11,768 bases of DNA from Clostridiales bacterium (lineage in GTDB: Bacteria; Bacillota; Clostridia; Christensenellales; Aristaeellaceae), in NCBI GenBank assembly GCA_004556985.1, contig SFFC01000071.1, forward strand, positions 1 to 11,768, read 5' to 3'. Under the pieces are notes generated by a model that was given only the letters and a program-made list of their open reading frames with translations, made no database searches and was not told the origin of the DNA. This document shows positions 7,100 to 11,768 of the stretch, piece by piece; position 1 is the first letter of the stretch; every line of letters starts with the position of its first letter. Made by a program: the position numbers and the translations under genes.

Positions 7100-7108
7100 T
7101 TATCCACA
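7100..7108 (+). promoter_or_regulatory. Perfect DnaA box after ogt
   Basis: TTATCCACA matches the DnaA box consensus at all nine positions and begins 2 nt after the ogt stop codon. A single box can occur by chance, but the similar pair upstream of ogt makes it worth noting. Confidence 0.5.
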
Positions 7109-7181
7109 GAAAGCGGCGAAGCTGTTCATCATCTGTCGGCTTCAGGCGCAGAAACGTCTATTTTATTATGAGGATATAATA

Positions 7182-7213
7182 AAAAGGAGCCGGCGCTTCA
7201 TGCCGGCCCTTTT
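7182..7213. terminator. Bidirectional terminator between ogt and the purF-like gene
   Basis: GCCGGC (7189-7194) pairs with GCCGGC (7202-7207), and the stem extends through AAAAGG/CCTTTT around one bulged A (7188). Both strands carry a U-tract: CCTTTTC after the stem on plus and CTCCTTTTTATTATA on minus. Just upstream lies an AT-only inverted repeat, TTTTATTA/TAATAAAA (7161-7168 and 7177-7184), which partly overlaps and may compete for pairing. Confidence 0.8.
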
Positions 7214-7232
7214 CGTATATATGCCTTAAGCG

Positions 7233-8654
7233 TCATTCCTTGCCGTTCCAGCAATAGGTGCAGACCTTGTCGCGATCGATGCCGATGGACTCGAGCAGGC
7301 CGTCGATGGACTGGTACCCCAGCGAGTCAAAGCCCATCTCCTTGCAGATCGCGCTGAGCAGGCACTGGCCGCGCTGCGTGGAGGCGTCCGCGTATTCCTC
7401 CAGATGCTTCTGGCCCTCGTCGCCCTCCAGCTCCTGCACCTTGCGCCGCGCGAGCAGCTCCATCTCCGAATTGCCGCGCGAGAAGTTCAGATACTTGCAG
7501 CTGTACATGATCGGCGGACAGGCCGAGCGCATGTGGACCTCCTTCGCGCCGGATTCGTAGAGGAATTCGACGGTCTCGCGAAGCTGCGTGCCGCGGACGA
7601 TGGAGTCGTCGACAAACAGCAGCTTCTTGCCCTCGATCAGCTCGGGCACAGGAATCTGCTTCATCTTGGCGACCTGATTGCGCACGGCCTGGTTGGCCGG
7701 CATGAAGGAGCGCGGCCACGTCGGCGTGTATTTGACAAACGGGCGCGCAAAGGGCTTGCCGCTCGCGTTCGCGTAGCCGATGGCGTGGGGCAGGCCGGAA
7801 TCCGGCACGCCCGCGACATAGTCGACATCCGGCATGACGCCGCGCGCTCTTTCATCCCGCGCCATGATCTCGCCGTTTTTGTAGCGCATCAGCTCGACGT
7901 TGACGCCCTCATAGTTCGAATTCGGGTAGCCGTAATACGTCCACAGGAACGCGCAGATCTTCATCTTTTCCGTCGCGGGCGAGAGCGTCTCCCAGCCCTG
8001 CGGCGTGATACGCACGATTTCCTGCGGGCCGAGCTCGTAGGCGTCCTCATAGCCGAGCTTGCGGTAGGCGAAGGACTCGAAGGAGACGCAGCAGCCCTCG
8101 TCATTCCTGCCGATGAGCACGGGCAGGCGGCCCAGCTTATCGCGCGCGGCAAGGATGCCCTCGTGCGTCAGCAGCAGGATCGTCGCCGAGCCGTCGATGA
8201 CCTCCTGCGCGTGGCGGATGCCGGAGACGAGGTCGTCCTTCTGGTTGATCAGCGCCGCGACGAGCTCCGAATCGTTGACCTTGCCGGAGCTCATCGCCAT
8301 GAACTGATGGCCGTGATCGGAGAAATACGCGCGGATCAGCGCGTCGGCATTGTTGATGATGCCGACGGTCGAAATCGCGTAGAGCCCGAGGTGGGAGCGC
8401 ACGAGCAGCGGCTGCGGATCGGTGTCGCTGATGCAGCCGATGCCGCTCGTGCCGTGGAATTCCGCGAGATCCTTTTCAAACTTCGTGCGGAACGGGGTGT
8501 TTTCAATGCTGTGAATCTGACGCTGGAAGCCGTCCTTCGCGTCGTAGATCGCCATGCCGCCGCGGCGCGTGCCGAGGTGGGAATGATAGTCGACGCCAAA
8601 GAAGACATCGAGCACGCAGTCCCTTTTGGAAACTGCGCCGAAAAAGCCGCCCAT
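7233..8654 (-). CDS. PurF-family amidophosphoribosyltransferase paralogue with degenerate glutaminase domain
   Basis: This 473-residue protein has the two-domain plan of PurF, which makes phosphoribosylamine from PRPP and glutamine in purine synthesis. The phosphoribosyltransferase half is well kept: GVPDSGLPHAIGYA (282-295) and the PRPP loop FVDDSIVRGTQ (347-357). Cysteines matching the [4Fe-4S] ligands of Bacillus PurF are present: C234, C386, C465 and C468 (CTYCWNG). The glutaminase half keeps its fold, for example ARDKLGRLPVLIGR (170-183), but lacks the catalytic motifs. The N-terminus is MGGFFGAVS where PurF has the nucleophile in CGxxG; RYSTxG is replaced near CISDTDPQP (74-82); the HNG oxyanion motif reads VGIINNA (97-103). 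It therefore probably does not hydrolyse glutamine, and its donor and product are unknown. The true purF may be elsewhere. The start at 8654 is chosen because the protein then begins with MGGFFG. An in-frame ATG at 8735 has no ribosome-binding site. It has no site of its own either; see the overlapping short ORF. Confidence 0.85.
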   Translation of the reverse strand: MGGFFGAVSKRDCVLDVFFGVDYHSHLGTRRGGMAIYDAKDGFQRQIHSIENTPFRTKFEKDLAEFHGTSGIGCISDTDPQPLLVRSHLGLYAISTVGIINNADALIRAYFSDHGHQFMAMSSGKVNDSELVAALINQKDDLVSGIRHAQEVIDGSATILLLTHEGILAARDKLGRLPVLIGRNDEGCCVSFESFAYRKLGYEDAYELGPQEIVRITPQGWETLSPATEKMKICAFLWTYYGYPNSNYEGVNVELMRYKNGEIMARDERARGVMPDVDYVAGVPDSGLPHAIGYANASGKPFARPFVKYTPTWPRSFMPANQAVRNQVAKMKQIPVPELIEGKKLLFVDDSIVRGTQLRETVEFLYESGAKEVHMRSACPPIMYSCKYLNFSRGNSEMELLARRKVQELEGDEGQKHLEEYADASTQRGQCLLSAICKEMGFDSLGYQSIDGLLESIGIDRDKVCTYCWNGKE

Positions 8655-8710
8655 CAGCGGTTGACGCGCTGCGCGCGCGCCGCCGGCATGCCGGAAATCA
8701 TCGTTTTCAT
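8654..8710 (-). CDS. Possible 18-residue leader ORF coupled to the purF-like gene
   Basis: An ORF encoding MKTMISGMPAARAQRVNR starts at ATG 8708-8710, with GGAGG (8719-8723) 8 nt upstream. This is the only good ribosome-binding site in the transcript before the purF-like gene. Its TGA shares one base (8654) with the ATG of that gene in a TGATG arrangement, typical of translational coupling. The peptide matches no family known to me. It could be a coupling device, a regulatory leader peptide, or a sign that the annotated frame of the downstream gene really begins here through a frameshift. Confidence 0.45.
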   Translation of the reverse strand: MKTMISGMPAARAQRVNR

Positions 8711-8778
8711 GTTTTTTGCCTCCATGATTTGCCATTCAGGGCGCGGACAAGCCGTGCCGAAGCCGAACAATCTCTCGT

Positions 8779-8807
8779 ATTGTATCAAATTAATTCGGGA
8801 TTTGCAA
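8779..8807 (-). promoter_or_regulatory. Promoter for the purF-like gene
   Basis: Read on the minus strand, TTGCAA (8802-8807), a 17-bp spacer and TACAAT (8779-8784) with a TGA extended -10 form a strong sigma-A promoter. Transcription would start near 8772, about 60 nt before the leader ORF. No purine riboswitch or PurR box was recognised in this short leader. Confidence 0.72.
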
Positions 8808-8858
8808 GAGAAAAGTGCGATTGGGGCGCAGAAAACGCATCCGTCCAGCTCCGCTCCC

Positions 8859-8888
8859 TTTACAAACCGCCGGGAAACGGCTTATAAT
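8859..8888 (+). promoter_or_regulatory. Promoter for the peptidase E / ProX unit
   Basis: TTTACA (8859-8864), an 18-bp spacer and a perfect TATAAT (8883-8888) read toward the peptidase gene. The start near 8895 gives a leader of about 40 nt. It is back to back with the purF-like promoter, 52 bp apart. Confidence 0.65.
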
Positions 8889-8933
8889 AAGCAAAGATTC
8901 GCCGCTTTGACCCACGAAAGGAGCGTGTTCCGC

Positions 8934-9683
8934 TTGGTTCTCTTTCTCACCAGCAGCCCTTGCAGCAACGACGTGCCGCAGGGCGTCGACCTTCCCTGTA
9001 TTCTCAACCGCGAAAACGGTTTTGTCCGGCGCCTGCGCCGCGTCTTCCCCCAGAACGGGGAGCTGCTGATCATCGCCTCCGACCCGGAAAGCTTTGAGAT
9101 GAACGACGAGATGACGAAGACGTTCTACGGAGCGCTGCGCCATCACGGGCTCTTTGTCTCCGACATCGCCGTGCTCGACGCGCGCAACGCGCAGGACGCG
9201 GAGGCGCTCGTGCGCGCAAGCAATATGATCATCCTCTCCGGCGGCCATGTGCCCACGGAGAGCGCCTTCTTTGAGGCCATCGGCCTGCGCGGCCTGCTTG
9301 AGGGCTATGAGGGCGTCGTGATGGGCATCAGCGCCGGGACGATGAACTGCGCGGAGGTCGTCTACGCGCAGCCGGAGCTCGACGGGGAATCCGTCGACCC
9401 GGACTATCAGCGCTTCATCCCCGGCCTGGGGCTGACGGGCATCAACGTCCTGCCGCACTATCAGCAGGTGAAAGACAACATTCTCGACGGGCAGCGCCTC
9501 TACGAGGACATCACCTACGGCGACAGCTACGGCCACCCGTTCTTCGCGCTGGTCGACGGCAGCTACATCTACGTCGAGGACGGCCGCGCGGAGGTCTTCG
9601 GCGAGGCCTATCTGATCCTCGACGGGAAGAAGCATCTCTTCTGCGTGCGGGGCGGGCACAGGCCGATCAAGGGCATGTGCTGA
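8934..9683 (+). CDS. Peptidase E-like hydrolase (family S51, class I glutamine amidotransferase-like fold)
   Basis: The 249-residue protein matches the peptidase S51 family, whose founder PepE cleaves Asp-X dipeptides with a Ser-His catalytic pair in the cytoplasm; cyanophycinases are relatives. The nucleophile elbow GISAGTMN (131-138) carries S133. The SGGHVPTE segment, about 30 residues earlier, is typical of the family. H175 in NVLPHYQQ is the probable catalytic His. The best start is TTG at 8934: AAAGGAG (8917-8923) lies 10 nt before it, and the protein then opens with the first beta strand VLFLTSSP. An in-frame GTG at 8925 is too close to that site. The frame is open far upstream, but this is only the antisense of the purF-like gene. 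It is the first gene of a probable two-gene unit with the tRNA deacylase. The substrate is unproven. Confidence 0.82.
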   Translation: MVLFLTSSPCSNDVPQGVDLPCILNRENGFVRRLRRVFPQNGELLIIASDPESFEMNDEMTKTFYGALRHHGLFVSDIAVLDARNAQDAEALVRASNMIILSGGHVPTESAFFEAIGLRGLLEGYEGVVMGISAGTMNCAEVVYAQPELDGESVDPDYQRFIPGLGLTGINVLPHYQQVKDNILDGQRLYEDITYGDSYGHPFFALVDGSYIYVEDGRAEVFGEAYLILDGKKHLFCVRGGHRPIKGMC

Positions 9684-9736
9684 CGGGCGCGTCGCCCCTT
9701 GATGTGCTTTGCCGACTGCGAAAGGAGATCGCCCCC

Positions 9737-10294
9737 ATGGAGCTTCAAAAGGGCCGGCCCGCCGACACGAGCGGGCGGCTTGAACGCGAAATCGCCGTCT
9801 ATGACCTGCTCGACCGCCTGGGCATCGCCTATGAGCGGACGGATCACGCCGCAGCGGACACGATGGAGGATTGCTACGCCATCGACCGCGTGCTGGAAAC
9901 GGTCATCTGCAAAAACCTGTTCCTGTGCAACCGGCAGAGGACGAAGTACTATCTGCTGATGATGCCAGGCGAGAAGGTCTTCAGGACGAAGGATCTCTCC
10001 CACCAGATTGGGAGCGCGCGCCTCTCCTTCGCCGATAGCGACAGCATGGAGGCGCTGCTGCACATCCATCCCGGCTCCGTCTCGATCATGGGGCTGATGA
10101 ACGACACGGAGAACCGCGTCCAGCTGCTCATCGACAGGCCCGTGCTCGAGCAGGAGACTCTCGGCTGCCATCCCTGCGTGAATACCTCGAGCCTGCGCAT
10201 GCGCACGCGTGACGTGCTCGACATCTTCCTGCCCGCCGTGCATCATGCGCCGATCGTCGTCGATCTGCCGGAGTATGACGCAGAAGAGGGTTAA
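9737..10294 (+). CDS. Prolyl-tRNA deacylase of the ProX/PrdX (YbaK) family
   Basis: This stand-alone editing protein resembles the YbaK/ProRS-INS domain. Clostridial PrdX/ProX members hydrolyse mischarged Ala-tRNA(Pro), and relatives act on Cys-tRNA(Pro). It has 185 residues, the normal length. Supporting motifs are K59 in ICKNLFLCNRQ (the conserved Lys of the family), LLMMPGEK (73-80), the HPGSVSIMGLMND loop (111-123) and GCHPCVNTSSL (143-153). AAAGGAG (9721-9727) lies 9 nt before the ATG. The frame runs back over the end of the peptidase gene, but no better start exists there. The 53-nt gap to that gene contains no obvious promoter or terminator, so they are probably cotranscribed. The transcript ends at the hairpin beginning at 10318. 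Which mischarged tRNA it edits here is inferred from the family only. Confidence 0.88.
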   Translation: MELQKGRPADTSGRLEREIAVYDLLDRLGIAYERTDHAAADTMEDCYAIDRVLETVICKNLFLCNRQRTKYYLLMMPGEKVFRTKDLSHQIGSARLSFADSDSMEALLHIHPGSVSIMGLMNDTENRVQLLIDRPVLEQETLGCHPCVNTSSLRMRTRDVLDIFLPAVHHAPIVVDLPEYDAEEG

Positions 10295-10317
10295 ACCCGT
10301 TTCAAACGCCAACACAC

Positions 10318-10350
10318 AAAGAAGCTCCCCCCGCCCGGAGGAGCTTCTTT
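10318..10350. terminator. Bidirectional terminator between ProX and cysK
   Basis: AAAGAAGCTCC (10318-10328) and GGAGCTTCTTT (10340-10350) form a perfect 11-bp stem with an 11-nt GC-rich loop. The plus strand ends in CTTCTTTGATTCATTT and the minus strand in CTTCTTTGTGTGTT, so both convergent genes can use it. Confidence 0.85.
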
Positions 10351-10366
10351 GATTCATTTCTGCCGC

Positions 10367-11302
10367 TTATTCCTCTTTGAACAGATCCGTCGAGAGATAC
10401 CGGTCGCCGGTATCGGGCAGCAGCGCGACGATCGTCTTTCCCTCGCTTTCCGGGCGCTTGGCCACCTCGATGGCGGCGTGCAGCGCCGCGCCGGAGGAGA
10501 TGCCCACCAGCACGCCCTGACGGCGCGCGATGCGGCGGCCCGCAGCGAAAGCATCCTCGTTCTGTACGGTGATGATCTCGTCATAGACGCCCGTGTTGAG
10601 CACCTCGGGGATGAAGCCCGCGCCGATGCCCTGAATCTTGTGCGGGCCCGGCTTGCCGCCGGAGAGGACGGGAGAGGTCGCCGGCTCGACGGCGATGACC
10701 TTGACGCCCGGCTTGCGGCTCTTGAGATATTCGCCCACACCCGTGATGGTGCCGCCCGTGCCGACGCCCGCGATGAAGATGTCGACCTCGCCGTCCGTGT
10801 CCTCGTAGATCTCCGGGCCGGTCGTCTCCTTATGCGCGGCGACGTTCGCCGGGTTGACGAACTGGCCGGGGATGAAGGCATTCGGAATCTCCTTCGCGAG
10901 CTCCTCCGCCTTCGCGATGGCGCCCTTCATGCCCTTGGCGCCCTCGGTCAGCACGAGCTCCGCGCCGTAGGCGCGCATCAGCTGGCGGCGCTCGACGCTC
11001 ATCGTCTCCGGCATCACGATGATGATCCGGTAGCCGCGCGCAGCCGCCACAGCGCACAGGCCGATGCCCGTGTTGCCGGAGGTCGGCTCGATGATCACGG
11101 AGCCAGGCCCCAGCGCGCCGCGCTTCTCCGCGTCGTCGATCATCGCGCGGGCGATGCGGTCCTTGACCGATCCGGCGGGATTGAAGTATTCGAGCTTGAC
11201 CAGCAGGCGGGCCTTGAGGCCCTCGTCCTCCTCGATATGGGTCAGCTCCAGCAGCGGCGTATGCCCGATCAGCTGGTCGGCGGCGGTATAAATTCTGCTC
11301 AT
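10367..11302 (-). CDS. cysK: Cysteine synthase (O-acetylserine sulfhydrylase)
   Basis: This PLP enzyme makes cysteine from O-acetylserine and sulfide. It has 311 residues, the normal length for CysK. NPAGSVKDR (41-49) holds the Schiff-base K47. TSGNTG (74-79) binds the substrate carboxylate. GVGTGGT (179-185) binds the PLP phosphate. The downstream QGIGAGFIPEVL and GISSGAALHAA segments are typical of O-acetylserine sulfhydrylases rather than cystathionine beta-synthases. GAGGAGG sits about 8 nt before the ATG. The gene is a single unit: a consensus promoter lies about 70 bp upstream, and the terminator at 10318-10350 follows it. No T-box or S-box fits in its leader of about 64 nt. CysK or CysM is possible on name, but CysK is the better fit by motif. 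Confidence 0.94.
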   Translation of the reverse strand: MSRIYTAADQLIGHTPLLELTHIEEDEGLKARLLVKLEYFNPAGSVKDRIARAMIDDAEKRGALGPGSVIIEPTSGNTGIGLCAVAAARGYRIIIVMPETMSVERRQLMRAYGAELVLTEGAKGMKGAIAKAEELAKEIPNAFIPGQFVNPANVAAHKETTGPEIYEDTDGEVDIFIAGVGTGGTITGVGEYLKSRKPGVKVIAVEPATSPVLSGGKPGPHKIQGIGAGFIPEVLNTGVYDEIITVQNEDAFAAGRRIARRQGVLVGISSGAALHAAIEVAKRPESEGKTIVALLPDTGDRYLSTDLFKEE

Positions 11303-11372
11303 GCGGCAGTCCTCCTCTGTTCGCCCGGCGGGCGGAGTCTCTTTTCCTACTTTTCAAATAGGATTTGTCAGG

Positions 11373-11401
11373 ATTATACGACAAAAGAAACCCCCTGTCA
11401 A
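11373..11401 (-). promoter_or_regulatory. Perfect-consensus sigma-A promoter for cysK
   Basis: On the minus strand TTGACA (11396-11401), a 17-bp spacer and TATAAT (11373-11378) match the consensus exactly. Such a promoter is expected to be strong unless repressed. The -35 box is the loop of a G5/C5 inverted repeat. Confidence 0.85.
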
Positions 11402-11406
11402 GGGGG
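11383..11406 (-). terminator. Terminator-like hairpin overlapping the cysK -35 box
   Basis: On the minus strand CCCCC (11402-11406), a TTGACA loop and GGGGG (11391-11395) are followed by TTTCTTTTG. The stem is short but all G-C, and the U-rich tract is suitable for ending transcripts from the truncated ABC gene upstream. The same palindrome could instead be an operator for a cysK regulator. Confidence 0.45.
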
Positions 11407-11443
11407 AATCCGGAAATTTCTGGAAAGGAATTCAGTCGGAAAT

Positions 11444-11768
11444 TCAGTCATACAGCAGCAGCACGTTGACCGGCGCGACGCCCATCTCCGCGGGGAAAAC
11501 CGACGGCCGCCTGTCCTCAAGACCCTCCAGCTGGAGCAGGGCGATGATCTCGGAAAGCGCCTGCTCTCGCTTTTGCTTATCCTTCTGCGCGCGCAGGCCG
11601 CAGAGGATATTCTGGCGCACGGTCATGTTCGGGAAAAGGGCGTAATTCTGGAAGAGATAACCCACCTGGCGCTGCTGCGGGGGCAGGTTGATATGCTTCT
11701 GTGAATCGAACAGCGTCCGCCCGTCCAGCACGATGCGCCCGCTGTCGGGCTTCTCGATGCCGGCGATG
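11444..11768 (-). pseudogene. modC: Truncated molybdate-type ABC transporter ATPase (ModC-like), runs off the window
   Basis: The visible frame gives 107 residues, opening with IAGIEKPDSGRIVLDG, the region just after Walker A. LFDSQKHINLPPQQRQVGYLFQNY then contains the Q-loop, and ALFPNMTVRQNI follows; this wording resembles ModC of Firmicutes. ModC powers molybdate or tungstate import with ModA and ModB at the membrane. Around LEDRRPS the next residues should be the LSGGQ signature. Instead the chain reads VFPAEMGVAPVNVLLLYD and stops at 11444-11446. The signature, Walker B with its glutamate, the H-loop and the regulatory domain are all missing. Neither of the other two frames restores an SGGQ-like motif before cysK. 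It therefore probably cannot hydrolyse ATP normally. The sulfate or another ABC subfamily is a less likely alternative. The 5' part, with Walker A, is outside the window. Confidence 0.7.

Noticed and set aside
8655..8735. N-terminal extension of the purF-like protein from ATG 8735
   Set aside because: No ribosome-binding site precedes that ATG and the added 27 residues are unlike PurF proteins, which begin at the CGxxG-equivalent position.
7404..8933. Long upstream extension of the peptidase E frame
   Set aside because: This part is antisense to the purF-like gene and lacks family similarity. The conserved protein begins at 8934 after AAAGGAG.
11303..11372. T-box, S-box or other riboswitch in the cysK leader
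   Set aside because: The predicted leader is only about 64 nt, too short for these elements, and no specifier or antiterminator motif is visible.
1..11768. CRISPR array, insertion sequence, prophage or defence island
   Set aside because: No regularly spaced direct repeats, transposase, integrase, phage structural gene or recognisable defence gene was found. The gene set is housekeeping in character.

Overview
The window comes from a GC-rich, Gram-positive-type bacterium, most likely a Clostridia-class Firmicute. Evidence for this is strong AGGAGG-type ribosome-binding sites before most genes, near-consensus sigma-A promoters, an AddB-type (not RecBCD-type) recombination nuclease, a YerB/DUF3048 lipoprotein-like protein, a ProX/PrdX-type tRNA deacylase, and Bacillus/Clostridia-type parS sites. 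It was read from sequence alone, so no finer taxonomy is claimed. The 3' end of mnmE plus two parS sites within about 1.3 kb suggest a position near the replication origin.

Layout. (1) 2-301: 3' end of mnmE (+). (2) 302-561: no gene, but a run of inverted repeats that ends inside the stop-codon region of the next gene. (3) 554-1405 (-): a calcineurin-like metallophosphoesterase. (4) 1406-1578: a divergent control region with a sigma-A promoter reading right, then two parS sites in inverted orientation. (5) 1579-4869 (+): addB, without a visible addA partner. (6) 4902-4956: terminator between convergent genes. (7) 4977-6341 (-): secreted DUF3048 protein with a Pro/Thr/Glu tail. (8) 6604-7098 (+): ogt-type DNA repair methyltransferase, bracketed by DnaA-box-like sequences. 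(9) 7233-8654 (-): a PurF paralogue whose glutaminase half has lost its key motifs, preceded by a possible 18-codon leader ORF that overlaps its start. (10) 8934-9683 and 9737-10294 (+): peptidase E-like hydrolase and prolyl-tRNA deacylase, probably one operon ended by a strong hairpin. (11) 10367-11302 (-): cysK with a perfect-consensus promoter. (12) 11444-end (-): the ATPase of a molybdate-type ABC importer, cut short before its signature motif.

The genes are mostly single-gene units on alternating strands, separated by bidirectional hairpins, so they look like housekeeping functions (tRNA modification and proofreading, DNA repair, nucleotide-type and cysteine metabolism) rather than one pathway or a mobile island. 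No tRNA, rRNA, CRISPR array, insertion sequence or phage gene was seen. The most interesting items are the parS pair, the glutaminase-dead PurF paralogue with its possible coupled leader ORF, the broken modC, the hairpin array after mnmE, and the cysK promoter whose -35 box forms the loop of a terminator-like hairpin.
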